Assembly: GCA_029239975.1 (NCBI GenBank)
Contig: JARBTX010000004.1
Coordinates: 1-64,000 of the forward strand
Source of the DNA: Anaerocolumna sp.
GTDB lineage: Bacteria; Bacillota; Clostridia; Lachnospirales; Lachnospiraceae
Direction: 5' to 3'
DNA length: 64,000 nt
Part shown: positions 41,969-52,770 of the stretch, in pieces
Position numbering within the stretch: the first letter of the stretch is position 1
Layout: every line of letters starts with the position of its first letter
Translations under genes and position numbers: made by a program
Notes under the pieces: model-generated
What the model saw: only the letters and a program-made list of their open reading frames with translations
Database searches by the model: none
Told to the model about the DNA's origin: nothing

Positions 41969-42895
41969 TTATTTTACTACCACACCACCTAATATACAGG
42001 TGCCATTTATAAAAACAGTATAACTACCAGTACCATTATCATACGGTGGAATCGCCTTATTGTCCACGCCGCCAAGGATTGGAGTGCAATTTACCATTAC
42101 TCTTACATTAGCTGGTACAAAAATATCGATTCCGCCAAGGATACATGTAGTATCGATAACAGCATCACCATTAAAGATAGCTTTTCTCAAATCCAATTGC
42201 ATATTTCCTAAAATCGAGCTGATCACTGCACCAGTAAAAACCTCATCAGAATACTGTACATTTCTTCCACCTAAAATAGAAGAAAAATGATTATTTCCAC
42301 CATGGTTTGTACTACCTGCAGAAGTATGATAATTACCAGAATAATAATTATTTGAATTATAATTATTTGTATCATTATTATCTGTGCTGTTATTATTTGT
42401 GTTATAATTATTGGTTTCGTTGTTATTTGTATTATAATTGTTCGTATTATAACTGTTTGTATCGTTGTCATTTGTATTATAATTGTTCGTATTATAACTA
42501 TTTGTATCGTTATTATTTGTATTATAATTATTCGAGTTACTATTCGATGAATCAGAATTTTGGTACTTGTTGTAATCTTTTCTTGATCCTCTTGTAATAA
42601 TTGAATATCCTAAGACTATAAATAGTAACGCTATAAAAAGTCTTGAGAACATGTACCAATGAAAGATACCTTGAGCCGATAACAATAATAAAATACCAAC
42701 ACCAAGTCCTATCAAACTTGCAGAACGATTTCTCTTTTCTGATAATCCAATGATACATGGTATAATTATAAATAATGTCCACCAACCACTAAAAAAGATA
42801 TTAAACTCTATTATTCCAAAAGCTTTTCCAGCAAAGAATAAACCTAGTAAAACAAAAATTGAACCCCATGTAGCTCTGGCCACTGTATTTTTCAT
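41969..42895 (-). CDS. LiaF-like/cell wall-active antibiotic response membrane protein with Asn/Thr/Tyr-rich linker
   Basis: N-terminal TMs (IFVLLGLFFAGKAFGI), C-terminal ILGGIDIFVPANVRVMVNCTPILGGVDNK motif. Confidence 0.8.
   Translation of the reverse strand: MKNTVARATWGSIFVLLGLFFAGKAFGIIEFNIFFSGWWTLFIIIPCIIGLSEKRNRSASLIGLGVGILLLLSAQGIFHWYMFSRLFIALLFIVLGYSIITRGSRKDYNKYQNSDSSNSNSNNYNTNNNDTNSYNTNNYNTNDNDTNSYNTNNYNTNNNETNNYNTNNNSTDNNDTNNYNSNNYYSGNYHTSAGSTNHGGNNHFSSILGGRNVQYSDEVFTGAVISSILGNMQLDLRKAIFNGDAVIDTTCILGGIDIFVPANVRVMVNCTPILGGVDNKAIPPYDNGTGSYTVFINGTCILGGVVVK
42340..42540 (-). repeat. Low-complexity tandem repeat encoding (NTNNNDTNSYNTNNY)n
   Basis: Repeated attattgtattataattgttcgtattataac units within the LiaF-like CDS. 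Confidence 0.85.
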
Positions 42896-43016
42896 AAGAT
42901 AACCCCCATCTAGGATAAAATCGTAAAACAATATTGTTTTACAAAACTATTTAAATACATCAATTACTATACTACATACTATCATAAATGTAAAAAGTAT
43001 TTTTTTCAAGAGTAGA

Positions 43017-43862
43017 TTAAACATATCCGTATATGCCTCTGACAGAAACTTCTCCCGATACAACGCCCTTTATTATAGTGATTTCTCCATCTTCCACAGT
43101 TTCTACTGTTTTAACAAGTAATACGCCTGTTTCATTAATACCTAATGCAATCCCTGCGTACTCCATGTCTTTTTCTAGAATACGTACTTGGCGATTTAAG
43201 TTGACCAAATTCTCATTATACAAATCCTTAAGCTTAATCAAGTTCTCCGTTTTTAAAAATACATCATAATAAAACTCAAAGTGCTTCATAATATCTGCAA
43301 TTAAATCAATTCGATCGATACTTCTTTTCCCTTCCAGCAATATAGACGTAGCAGTGTCTTTTAACTCCTCTGGAAAATTATCTTGATTTACATTTACTCC
43401 GATACCAATTATGGCATACTCTAATTTTTCATTTATAGTATTCATTTCTGTTAATATACCGCAAACTTTTTTACCATTTACTACAATATCATTAGGCCAC
43501 TTAATAAAACTGTCTAGTCCAGTTATATTACGAATAGCATTATTTACCGCTAAAGCTGCAACTATTGTCAGCATGGAAGCATGTCCTGGATGTAAATTCG
43601 GTTGTAATACTAATGTCATCCATATTCCATTGCCACTTGGTGAATTCCAATTACGACCCAAACGTCCTCTACCTGCATTTTGCTGTTCTGCAAGTACCAA
43701 TACTCCGTGATTTCCTGGCACCTTTCCTAATTCTTTTGCAATACGATTCGTTGAATCAACTTCAGAATAATATTGTATTCTTTTAGCAAAGTATTTAGTT
43801 TCCATTCTTTTTTCAATGATTGTTTGATCTAATTGATAGTGCTGATTGTTGTATTCACCCAT
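43017..43862 (-). CDS. birA: Biotin-[acetyl-CoA-carboxylase] ligase, no N-terminal HTH
   Basis: EVDSTNRIAKEL, AEQQNAGRGRLGRNWNSPSGNGIWMTL, IKWPNDIVVNGKKVCGILTE. Confidence 0.93.
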   Translation of the reverse strand: MGEYNNQHYQLDQTIIEKRMETKYFAKRIQYYSEVDSTNRIAKELGKVPGNHGVLVLAEQQNAGRGRLGRNWNSPSGNGIWMTLVLQPNLHPGHASMLTIVAALAVNNAIRNITGLDSFIKWPNDIVVNGKKVCGILTEMNTINEKLEYAIIGIGVNVNQDNFPEELKDTATSILLEGKRSIDRIDLIADIMKHFEFYYDVFLKTENLIKLKDLYNENLVNLNRQVRILEKDMEYAGIALGINETGVLLVKTVETVEDGEITIIKGVVSGEVSVRGIYGYV

Positions 43863-43865
43863 AAA

Positions 43866-44060
43866 CTATTTCCTACCTTTACGTATCCAATTAAGAACAT
43901 TCATAATAACACCTAACAAAAATACAATTGCTAATAAATATTGCTTATCTGGATTTAAAAATAACAATATAATCAGTATTACAATTATGAATCCTATTAC
44001 AACATTCATAATATCAAGTATTAACTTATTTTCTTTAATTATCTTTAAAAAATTCTTCAT
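43866..44060 (-). CDS. Small membrane protein
   Basis: SD agaaggcagcaag before ATG at 44060; two hydrophobic segments; tightly linked to birA. Confidence 0.6.
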   Translation of the reverse strand: MKNFLKIIKENKLILDIMNVVIGFIIVILIILLFLNPDKQYLLAIVFLLGVIMNVLNWIRKGRK

Positions 44061-44309
44061 CTTGCTGCCTTCTTTTTTATTTATTCTGTTCAAAAACTGT
44101 TCTTTTAGCTTTTCGTTTTACCTGTTCAAAAGCTTATTCATTATTGTTATTTTAATTTATTCTTTAGTCTGACTTATAAATTATTCTTACATACTGTTCT
44201 ATTAAATAATATTTAAACTGTACCTTAGTATATTGTTCTTTAAAATCCCATTAAGATTGTCAAAATAATCCACGAAATCTTTATTTAACTTTATAAGTTT
44301 AATAATATA

Positions 44310-44357
44310 GAAAGGCTGTTACAGAGTCAAGTTTATTTGTTCTGTAACAGCCTTTCT
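44310..44357 (-). terminator. Terminator-like hairpin 3' of argF
   Basis: AGAAAGGCTGTTACAGA ... TCTGTAACAGCCTTTCT. Confidence 0.6.
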
Positions 44358-44395
44358 TATTCTTTTATTAACATTCTAACAATCTATAACTATAT

Positions 44396-45331
44396 TTATT
44401 TTCCTAATGTAGCTACCATTACCGCTTTAATCGTATGCATTCTGTTTTCCGCTTCATCAAAAATTACATCCGCATGTTTTTCAAAAACATCTTCTGTAAT
44501 TTCATTCCCTTTCACGGCAGGCAAGCAATGTAGGAATATAGTTTCCGGTTTACCGGTTTTATCCATTAATTGTTGATTTACTTGATATGGTTTTAATAAT
44601 GCAACTCGCTCTGATGCCAGCGCCTCTTCTCCCATGGAACACCAAACATCTGTATATATTGCATCTGCACCTTTTACAGCATCTAAATCTTCACTAAAAG
44701 TAATTGAACCACCAGATTCTTGTGCATATGTTTTACACGTCGCTACTAAACTATCTTCTGGCCATAAAACCTTTGGTGCAAGTATGGTAAAATGTAATCC
44801 CAATTTACTTGATCCAATCATTAAACTATTAGCCATATTGTTGCGACCATCTCCAGCATACACTAAATGTAACCCAGATAGTGTTCCGAATTGTTCTTTT
44901 AATGTTAAAAAGTCTGCTAAGATTTGAGTAGGATGATACGTATCCGTTAATCCATTCCAGACTGGAACCCCACTGTAACTCGCTAATTTCTCTACTGTTT
45001 CGTGCTTAAATCCACGAAACTCTATTCCATCAAACATTCTTCCTAAAACTCTAGCTGTATCTTCAATACTTTCCTTATGGCCTAATTGAATGTCATCTTT
45101 ACCTAAATACTCTGGGTGCCCACCTTCATCGATACAAGCTACTGTAAATGCACATCTTGTTCTGGTGGATGGTTTTTCAAATATTAATGCAATATTTTTA
45201 CCTTTTAAGCTTTCTCCTGTAATACCGGATTTTTTTTTCGCTTTTAATTCAGCTGCTAAATCTATAAGATACATGATCTCATCTGGAGTAAAATCTTTTA
45301 GTGTCAAAAAACTACGGCCTTTTAAATTCAT
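44396..45331 (-). CDS. argF: Ornithine carbamoyltransferase
   Basis: [41 protein letters not shown] aggagg. Confidence 0.95.
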   Translation of the reverse strand: MNLKGRSFLTLKDFTPDEIMYLIDLAAELKAKKKSGITGESLKGKNIALIFEKPSTRTRCAFTVACIDEGGHPEYLGKDDIQLGHKESIEDTARVLGRMFDGIEFRGFKHETVEKLASYSGVPVWNGLTDTYHPTQILADFLTLKEQFGTLSGLHLVYAGDGRNNMANSLMIGSSKLGLHFTILAPKVLWPEDSLVATCKTYAQESGGSITFSEDLDAVKGADAIYTDVWCSMGEEALASERVALLKPYQVNQQLMDKTGKPETIFLHCLPAVKGNEITEDVFEKHADVIFDEAENRMHTIKAVMVATLGK

Positions 45332-45354
45332 ACTATATACCTCCTAGCGAACAT

Positions 45355-45429
45355 TGTTTATTTATACATATTATATTATTTTTATACATATGTCAATATA
45401 TCGCTGGTAGTTTTTTGTATATTTATTCA
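45355..45429 (-). promoter_or_regulatory. Candidate ARG boxes (ArgR operators) upstream of argF
   Basis: tgtatatttattca (45416-45429), tgtttatttataca (45355-45368); resemble ARG-box TGAATwwwwATTCA. Confidence 0.45.
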
Positions 45430-45518
45430 TATTCAACTTTGCATTTCGTAGTATTTTCCAAGCTTTATCAAGTCAACTCTATATTTATACACAACGTTCT
45501 AATATATATTAATATATG

Positions 45519-46712
45519 CTACTCATGAATTGTTATCATTTTTAATACCAATTCGTGAAACAATGGAAATCGATAGCCTTTTTTCATCATACGGTAGTAT
45601 CTTTCCTGAATCATGTTTAGCATTTGATTTACTGTATAAACTTTATACTTTGGTATTTGAAGGCTTTTTGCGCATAGTTCTACTAAACTAATGTATAAAT
45701 CCAAATAAGTCCACTCTTTTCCTAGACGTAAGGATGTTGCTAGATTGGAACATACTTGTTCCAAGAAACGTCTAGTTAATAATTTTGTATTTAAATAATC
45801 TAGTTTATAGTACTCAAGAAAAGCCATTTTAACTGCTTCTGCTACATTTACAAAGCATTCAGCACAACGTTCTTCTGTCATATCAGATTCGATGTAATAG
45901 ATTTTACCCTTTAAAGACTTCAAACATCTAAGCCCATCATAATAACCAATGTTAATATTTCGTCGTATTTTATCTGTATTGAATTCTAAAATCCCACCAA
46001 GATCAATACGCGGTGCTATTTGGATTATATTCACATCCTTTGGAATCTTAACTGGCTTCTCTAATCCTATTCCATAAATTCGAACAACGATAATGTCTTT
46101 ATATCCCCTATTTATTAACATATCCACTGGCACATTATTAAACATTCCACCATCTAAGTACTTTTTACCGTGAAGCTTTTCATTTCTGAAAGCTGGCAGA
46201 TAAGCACTGGCTAATAGATAATCTTTCAAATAGCTGCTTTCAGCTTCTTTTGCACTTATTTCCACTTCCTTTAATTTTGAGACTAAGAAAGTACCCATAA
46301 TAAACTCTATTTCAGAATTCTTAATCTTTTCTTCATCTACCCAGGTATCTATTAGGTTTCTTAGCGGTGTAATATCAATCCCACCATCTGATATTACTTT
46401 GGATGCATCCTTAGTGATTTCTTTTATATTTAAATCTTTTAAATTTCGACTCATCAGTTTATCCATTTGTTCATCATTTACGCTCATAATATCTGAATAG
46501 GTTAAATTACTCCAAAGATTTTCTGCATCTTCATAATTTCCCATACACATAAGAGCTCCATTTAATGCACCTACAGAAACACCTGACACTACTTTAATCT
46601 TAACTCCACACTCTATAAATGCTTTCCATACTCCGATTTGATAAGCACCTTTTGCTCCGCCACCTTCTAAAACAACTCCATATTCTTTATTAAAATCAAA
46701 ATCCTTATCCAT
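45519..46712 (-). CDS. Patatin-like phospholipase family protein
   Basis: GVVLEGGGAKGAYQIGVWKA, nucleophile elbow GVSVG, catalytic DGG (KYLDGGMFNNVP). Confidence 0.92.
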   Translation of the reverse strand: MDKDFDFNKEYGVVLEGGGAKGAYQIGVWKAFIECGVKIKVVSGVSVGALNGALMCMGNYEDAENLWSNLTYSDIMSVNDEQMDKLMSRNLKDLNIKEITKDASKVISDGGIDITPLRNLIDTWVDEEKIKNSEIEFIMGTFLVSKLKEVEISAKEAESSYLKDYLLASAYLPAFRNEKLHGKKYLDGGMFNNVPVDMLINRGYKDIIVVRIYGIGLEKPVKIPKDVNIIQIAPRIDLGGILEFNTDKIRRNINIGYYDGLRCLKSLKGKIYYIESDMTEERCAECFVNVAEAVKMAFLEYYKLDYLNTKLLTRRFLEQVCSNLATSLRLGKEWTYLDLYISLVELCAKSLQIPKYKVYTVNQMLNMIQERYYRMMKKGYRFPLFHELVLKMITIHE

Positions 46713-46804
46713 AATCCCTCCTAAAACTATTATAAAAAGAACGGGAGAATAGATTATAATGATAACCTTTTCTCCCTTCCTTTTTACTAAACATATATCT
46801 CAAC

Positions 46805-48661
46805 TTAATTAGTCTGGTTTGTCTCTTTATTGTATCCAGCAATTAAATCCTGTTCTAGTATCTCTTTCGATAATCGCTTTAGCATAATAGCACGATTGTA
46901 GTCATCTTCATATTTAGAAGCATCCAGCGGCTTATTCGTATCAATTTCCCAAGCTCTACTACCATCAAAAACACCCTCTCTTGATATTTCAAACATAGCA
47001 TTATTAGATACAAATGATCCTTCAAATAAATATGCAGTAAAAGCAACAAAACCATCTTTTGCATTTACTAAATCTTGTCCTAAAATATATGGTTGTTCTA
47101 AGTCTATATTCATAATATTTGCTATGGTCGGAAGAAAATCAACCTGACCACCTGTTGTTGAAATAGTTTCATTAACACCACTGTTAGGAATATGAATCAA
47201 TAAAGGTACATTTAACATTTCATCATAATCATAAGGTCTACCTAAGTATTCTCCCATTATCTCCTGATTATTATCCATTCCACTATTTAAACCATGATGG
47301 TCACCATAAAACACAAGTATGGAATTATCATATAAACCTTCTGCTTTTAATTGCTTAATAAATTGTCCTATCGCTTCATCTGTATATCGAACCGTTTGCA
47401 AATAAGAACCAAACTTCGTTTCTTTATGTTCTTCTTTTAAAGATAAAGTTGCATCTTTTGGATCTAGCAAAAATGGATGATGATTCGTTAGAGTAACAAT
47501 AAAGCTAAAGAATGGTCCATCTTCTTTCTTTAAAATATCAATCGCTTGTTTAAACATAGATTTGTCTGAGATACCCAACCCTATTGTTTCCGACATGTCT
47601 AGATCTTCCATACTATAAAATTCTCTAAAGCCCTGACCAGGATAAGCTACTTCTCTGTTCCAAAAATCACCTTTATAACCATGTATGGCAAAAGCATCGT
47701 ACCCTTTATCTCTTAGAAGCCAAGGAAGCCCCTTAAATGTATTATTAACATATAACGTATAGCATTCACGATCAATTACAGGATAAAGACTATTTAAGGT
47801 AGAAAATTCTGCGTCTACCGTATTTCCTTTACCAATATTGGAATAATAGTGATCAAAATATAAGGTATCTTTTTGTAAAAGTGAATTTAGATTAGGTGTA
47901 ATTTCTTGTCCATTGTAATTTGCATTTAGTACGAAATTTTGAAGTGCTTCTACCTGAACAAGAATTAGATTTTTACCTTCACCTATACCATGTAATCGAT
48001 TTCCAATCGGTTTATTTTTTACTTCTTCCATGTTTTTTAACACATCTTCCACCGACATTTTTTCTATATTAATATTATCTGTAATGGCAGTATATATGTC
48101 ATTTACATGATTTGAAAAAAATTCAACACTGTTTACTTTTTCTATAGCAACACTGTTGATTGGATTTACTACCAACCAGACAAACATTACACATAGACCT
48201 GCTAAAAAATACTTTAATTCTTTTTTAAAACTCCAGCTGTTCTTTTCTTTATTTTCAACCGTATGTTTTTTAAAATAGTAATGCATAAATGGAATGTCTG
48301 CAAACAATAAAAAACTTGCTGGAATTAATGTAGCGATAAAACTACTTGGTACAGCAGCTACATTTGCCGCCTGCCATAATTGTTTAATAGAAACAGTTTG
48401 ATTGTAGTAATTATAATACATTGCATCTGCAAACATTAAAAGGCTTAATAAGCTATATACAACTAAGAAAATTGCTTTTTTTCTCTTTAATCTACATCTA
48501 CTGAAACTTAGAAAAATCGCTCCCATAGCCAAGGTGCTAACAATTATTAGTGTTATATCATTAATGCTTACTCCAATCAATCCATAATACACCACTAGTT
48601 TGAAAGCAACTAGCAATATAATCATATATGGAGATTGTAATATCATCTTTATTTGTTTCAT
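46805..48661 (-). CDS. LTA synthase family protein (sulfatase domain)
   Basis: N-terminal TMs; VQVEALQNFVLNANYNGQEITPNLN, YYSNIGKGNTVDAEFSTLNSLYP, VFYGDHHGLN. Confidence 0.92.
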   Translation of the reverse strand: MKQIKMILQSPYMIILLVAFKLVVYYGLIGVSINDITLIIVSTLAMGAIFLSFSRCRLKRKKAIFLVVYSLLSLLMFADAMYYNYYNQTVSIKQLWQAANVAAVPSSFIATLIPASFLLFADIPFMHYYFKKHTVENKEKNSWSFKKELKYFLAGLCVMFVWLVVNPINSVAIEKVNSVEFFSNHVNDIYTAITDNINIEKMSVEDVLKNMEEVKNKPIGNRLHGIGEGKNLILVQVEALQNFVLNANYNGQEITPNLNSLLQKDTLYFDHYYSNIGKGNTVDAEFSTLNSLYPVIDRECYTLYVNNTFKGLPWLLRDKGYDAFAIHGYKGDFWNREVAYPGQGFREFYSMEDLDMSETIGLGISDKSMFKQAIDILKKEDGPFFSFIVTLTNHHPFLLDPKDATLSLKEEHKETKFGSYLQTVRYTDEAIGQFIKQLKAEGLYDNSILVFYGDHHGLNSGMDNNQEIMGEYLGRPYDYDEMLNVPLLIHIPNSGVNETISTTGGQVDFLPTIANIMNIDLEQPYILGQDLVNAKDGFVAFTAYLFEGSFVSNNAMFEISREGVFDGSRAWEIDTNKPLDASKYEDDYNRAIMLKRLSKEILEQDLIAGYNKETNQTN

Positions 48662-48840
48662 TCTTTAATCTCTCCTTTATAGTGCGAGAATAAGTTTCAT
48701 TATCTCCCCTTTGTTCTCCTATATCATAGCTTATACTCTTTTTATTATCAATAAAGGATTTCTTAAGTTTATCTTAATAAAAACTATCGTCATACTACTT
48801 TTTATTAATTACATACTAAATGATGATTTCGCAAAATTCT

Positions 48841-49066
48841 AAAACTTTACTATGTAAAACCGCTCCTTGCTGTTTATTTCTAACTGCATTTTGATGTTCT
48901 TAAATTAAAAATTTAATAATGATACTGCTCCTTGTCTTTTGTTTTCTAACAGTATTTTGATGTTCTTAAATTATAAATTTTACTATGTAATACTGCTCTT
49001 TATCTTTTGATTTCTAACAGTATTTTGATGTGCTTAAATAATTTTACAATATAAAAGCTCCCTATC
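48841..49066. repeat. Degenerate ~65-bp tandem repeat, three copies and a partial fourth
   Basis: tactatgtaataCtGCTCcttgtcttttgttttctaacagtattttgatgttcttaaatta repeated with gctc at 48862, 48927, 48995, 49057. Confidence 0.8.
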
Positions 49067-49080
49067 TTACGATAGGGAGC
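49057..49080 (-). terminator. Hairpin terminator after the SPFH gene
   Basis: GCTCCCTATCGTAAGATAGGGAGCTTTT on minus strand. Confidence 0.7.
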
Positions 49081-49105
49081 ACTTTATATAACAAGGTTTT
49101 CTTAT

Positions 49106-50032
49106 CTATTTAGGATCTTCTTTTCCAACTTCTACTAAAGATTTTGCTAAACCAGCAAGGCCTTGTATTTCAGATGGAATAATAATCTTAGTTGCTTTTC
49201 CGTCTGCTGCTTTTGCAAATGCTTCTAAGCTCTTTAATTGAATTACTGCATTACCTGGATTGGATTCATTTAAGAATCTAATACCATCAGCATTTGCTTG
49301 CTGTACTGCAAGAATTGCTTGAGCTTGACCTTCTGCTTCACGAATTGTTGCTTCTTTTTTTGCTTCTGCGCGAAGAATAGCTGCTGCTTTTTCTGCTTCT
49401 GCTTCAAGAATTGAAGATTGTTTTTTACCTTCTGCAACGAGAATTGCAGATGTTTTTTCACCTTCTGCACGAAGGATAGCTTCTCTTCGTTCACGTTCTG
49501 CTTTCATCTGTTTTTCCATTGCATCTTGAATTGCTGCAGGTGGTATAATATTTTTAAGTTCTACACGATTAACTTTAATACCCCATGGATCTGTAGCAAC
49601 ATCTAGGGAAACTCTCATCTTTGTATTAATGATTTCTCTGGAAGTTAAAGTCTGATCTAATTCTAAATCACCTATAATATTTCTTAGAGTAGTAGCTGTT
49701 AAGTTTTCTATCGCCATAATAGGACGTTCTACACCATAAGCAAATAATTTTGGATCGGTTATTTGAAAAAATACAACCGTATCAATTTTCATTGTTACAT
49801 TATCTTTTGTGATAACGGGTTGTGGTGCAAAATCAACAACTTGTTCTTTTAAAATTACTTTTCTTGCTACTTTATCAATGAACGGATATTTAAAATGAAT
49901 ACCTACATTCCAAGTAGCTTGGTATCCACCAAGTCTTTCAACAACATATGCTTGCGCTTGTGGTACAATTTTAACACAAGATGCAATTACTAATAATAAA
50001 AGTACAACTGCTCCAATAATTACTATTTCCAT
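49106..50032 (-). CDS. SPFH/band 7 (stomatin-like) protein
   Basis: VPQAQAYVVERLGGYQATWNVGIHFKYPF, DPWGIKVNRVELKNIIPP, AERERREAILRAEGEK. Confidence 0.95.
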   Translation of the reverse strand: MEIVIIGAVVLLLLVIASCVKIVPQAQAYVVERLGGYQATWNVGIHFKYPFIDKVARKVILKEQVVDFAPQPVITKDNVTMKIDTVVFFQITDPKLFAYGVERPIMAIENLTATTLRNIIGDLELDQTLTSREIINTKMRVSLDVATDPWGIKVNRVELKNIIPPAAIQDAMEKQMKAERERREAILRAEGEKTSAILVAEGKKQSSILEAEAEKAAAILRAEAKKEATIREAEGQAQAILAVQQANADGIRFLNESNPGNAVIQLKSLEAFAKAADGKATKIIIPSEIQGLAGLAKSLVEVGKEDPK

Positions 50033-50055
50033 ACTAAATTTCCTCCTTATTTAGC

Positions 50056-50523
50056 TTAAGCTTGATTTATTGTTTGATTTTCTTTCTTTACATTTTCTTT
50101 CACATCAACAATTAATTTAACACCAATAATATTTTTTACTGTTACTCGTTCACCTGGCTCAATGATTAAGTTATCATCAACAGCTCTGGCAGTCCATTCC
50201 TGCCCATTAAGTATTACTTGGCCCAAATTATTAAAATTATCAATTCTTTCCAATACTTTAGCATCTACCCCTATTAAACTTTGGTAATTTGTTTTGACCC
50301 TTTGAGTATTAAAAAATCGTGCTGCAATAGGCCTAGTAAAAAATAATAGAAGAAATGATACAATAAGAAATACTGTAATTTCTAATAATAGATTATCCAC
50401 AGCTAGTGACAGCAAGAAAGCAATTAATGCACCACCTGCAAACCAAATTGTGGTTAACCCAAGTGTAATGATTTCAATAACTAAGAAAACAGCTATTGCT
50501 ATTAACCAATAAATTGAATTCAT
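50056..50523 (-). CDS. NfeD family protein
   Basis: TMs plus GVDAKVLERIDNFNNLGQVILNGQEWTARAVDD OB-fold motif; next to the SPFH gene. Confidence 0.92.
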   Translation of the reverse strand: MNSIYWLIAIAVFLVIEIITLGLTTIWFAGGALIAFLLSLAVDNLLLEITVFLIVSFLLLFFTRPIAARFFNTQRVKTNYQSLIGVDAKVLERIDNFNNLGQVILNGQEWTARAVDDNLIIEPGERVTVKNIIGVKLIVDVKENVKKENQTINQA

Positions 50524-50706
50524 GTTATATCCCCTCCTTCCAATTACCGATAAATAAATTTTACTTCATATTACTAGAATTTACAAGGAATGTTTAAACA
50601 ATTTCCAATTTTTAATCGGCTTTTAATATAATATAGTTTTTCTAATAAATACTTAATGTTATCTATAAATATAAACTATATAAAACAAAATGTCATTACG
50701 ACAAAA

Positions 50707-50737
50707 GGACTATTACATTCTTTGATTGTAATAGTCC
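50707..50737 (-). terminator. Terminator-like hairpin after the SpoU methyltransferase gene
   Basis: GGACTATTACA..TGTAATAGTCCTTTTG on minus strand. Confidence 0.7.
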
Positions 50738-50760
50738 AATGAATAATTTTATGAATTGTT

Positions 50761-51549
50761 TTATTTTTTTCTTCTTTGCCTATAAACTTCATACATTAAA
50801 ATAGCTGCTGCAATTGCCGCATTTAAGGATTCCACATTACCTTCCATAGGAATTTTAATATACTTATCCGCCAGATTACTGATTTCATCACTTAAACCAT
50901 TTGCCTCGTTGCCTATCAAAATGGCAGTTTTATCTATAAAATCAACTTCATCATAATTTTCAGTAGCTGATAAATGAGCTGCATATATTTTAACACTGTG
51001 TTTTTTTATCTGATTAATAGCCTCTGTAAAGTCATCAACGTAGATAAAAGGCATTCGATAGATTGCCCCCATTGTTGACCTAATCACTTTTGGGTTATAC
51101 ATATCAACCGATGTTTTACTTAAAATGATGCCAGTAACACCTGCACCTTCAGCGGTTCTTACAATTGTACCAAGGTTTCCTGGATCTCTAAGATCTTCTA
51201 ACAACACTAGATTTGCATTAGTGTCTGAAATCATACGTTCAAAGTTATATTCTGGCTTTTTTACAATTGCCATAATACCTTGTGGTGTAAGGGTATCCGC
51301 TGCTTCCTTTAACACAGAATCCAATACAATCTCATGAGAAAATCCTTCGAAATATCTAGGCTCTTCATTCATTTTCTCCTGGTAAAAACTTTCAGAAACG
51401 TAAGCTTTTATTAAATAACCACCATCTCTAGATTCTTCAAACATCTTAATACCTTCTATTACGAAAGCACCTTGTTCATTTCTAGCTTTTGATTTTTTCT
51501 GTAGTTGTATTAAGTTTTTAATCTGTGAATTGGAAGTACTACTTATCAT
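50761..51549 (-). CDS. TrmH/SpoU family RNA methyltransferase
   Basis: LLEDLRDPGNLGTIVRTAEGAGVTGIIL, LIGNEANGLS, IPMEGNVESLNAAIAAAILMYE. Confidence 0.93.
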   Translation of the reverse strand: MISSTSNSQIKNLIQLQKKSKARNEQGAFVIEGIKMFEESRDGGYLIKAYVSESFYQEKMNEEPRYFEGFSHEIVLDSVLKEAADTLTPQGIMAIVKKPEYNFERMISDTNANLVLLEDLRDPGNLGTIVRTAEGAGVTGIILSKTSVDMYNPKVIRSTMGAIYRMPFIYVDDFTEAINQIKKHSVKIYAAHLSATENYDEVDFIDKTAILIGNEANGLSDEISNLADKYIKIPMEGNVESLNAAIAAAILMYEVYRQRRKK

Positions 51550-51571
51550 AGGGTTTACCACCTACTTTATC

Positions 51572-52645
51572 TTACTCTTCTTGCATTTTACTTAATTTTG
51601 CTGCTTGGTCGGCTGCAATTAAACTATCAATCACTTCATCTAAATCTCCATCTAAGATGGCATCTAATCTATGAAGAGTTAATTTTATTCTATGATCTGT
51701 TACACGTCCTTGTGGGAAGTTATACGTTCTTATCTTCTCGGAACGGTCTCCAGTACCAACTTGACTCTTTCTAGCTTCTGCTTCTGCTGATTGAGCTTTT
51801 TGTAATTCTAACTCATATAATTTAGAACGTAATACTTTTATCGCTTTATCTCTATTCTTTAACTGAGATTTTTCATCTTGACAGGAAATAACGATACCAG
51901 TTGGTATATGTGTTAATCGAACAGCAGAGTCAGTTGTATTTACACATTGTCCACCGTTACCAGAAGAACGGAATACATCAAATCTACAGTCATTCATATC
52001 TAGTGTAACATCCACTTCTTCTGCCTCAGGCATAATTGCTACTGTGGTTGTCGAAGTATGAATACGTCCGCCTGATTCTGTTACTGGAATACGTTGTACA
52101 CGGTGAACTCCTGATTCATACTTCATTTTAGAGTATACACCTTTACCATTAATCATAAAGATAACTTCTTTGAATCCACCTAATCCATTTTCATTAAGAT
52201 TCATCATATCAATCTTCCAACGTTGTCTTTCAGCGTATTTAGAATACATACGGAATAATTCAGCTGCAAATAAAGCTGCTTCATCACCACCTGCACCGCC
52301 TCTAATTTCAACGATAACATTTTTTTCATCATTAGGGTCTTTGGGTAATAAAAGAACCTTAAGGTCATTTTCAATTGTAACAAGATTTTGTTTACATTCT
52401 GTTAATTCTTCTTTTGCTAATTCACGTAATTCTTCATCACTTTCTTCTTCTAACATAAATAAGCTATCTTCAATACGCGTTTTTGTCTCTTTGTATTCTT
52501 TATATTTATCAACGATATCCGTAAGATCATTTTGTTCTTTCATCAATTTACGGAACTTATTTTGATCATTGATAACACCTGGATCATTTAATTCATCCAG
52601 CAATTCTTGATATCGTATTAATAGGTCCTCTAATTTATCAAACAT
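51572..52645 (-). CDS. prfA: Peptide chain release factor 1
   Basis: [26 protein letters not shown] (GGQ) motif; [14 protein letters not shown]. Confidence 0.97.
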   Translation of the reverse strand: MFDKLEDLLIRYQELLDELNDPGVINDQNKFRKLMKEQNDLTDIVDKYKEYKETKTRIEDSLFMLEEESDEELRELAKEELTECKQNLVTIENDLKVLLLPKDPNDEKNVIVEIRGGAGGDEAALFAAELFRMYSKYAERQRWKIDMMNLNENGLGGFKEVIFMINGKGVYSKMKYESGVHRVQRIPVTESGGRIHTSTTTVAIMPEAEEVDVTLDMNDCRFDVFRSSGNGGQCVNTTDSAVRLTHIPTGIVISCQDEKSQLKNRDKAIKVLRSKLYELELQKAQSAEAEARKSQVGTGDRSEKIRTYNFPQGRVTDHRIKLTLHRLDAILDGDLDEVIDSLIAADQAAKLSKMQEE

Positions 52646-52770
52646 GAGTTATTCCTCCATTCATAACACAAAAAACATTTATTTCTATTCATTATATTTA
52701 CATGTATAATTGTATAGGTCTTTATAAGGGATTATTACCAAAACTAGACATCCAAAAATTTACCAATACG

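Noticed and set aside
42307-42597. Tyr/Asn-rich 96-aa plus-strand ORF
   Set aside because: Antisense of the low-complexity region in the LiaF-like gene
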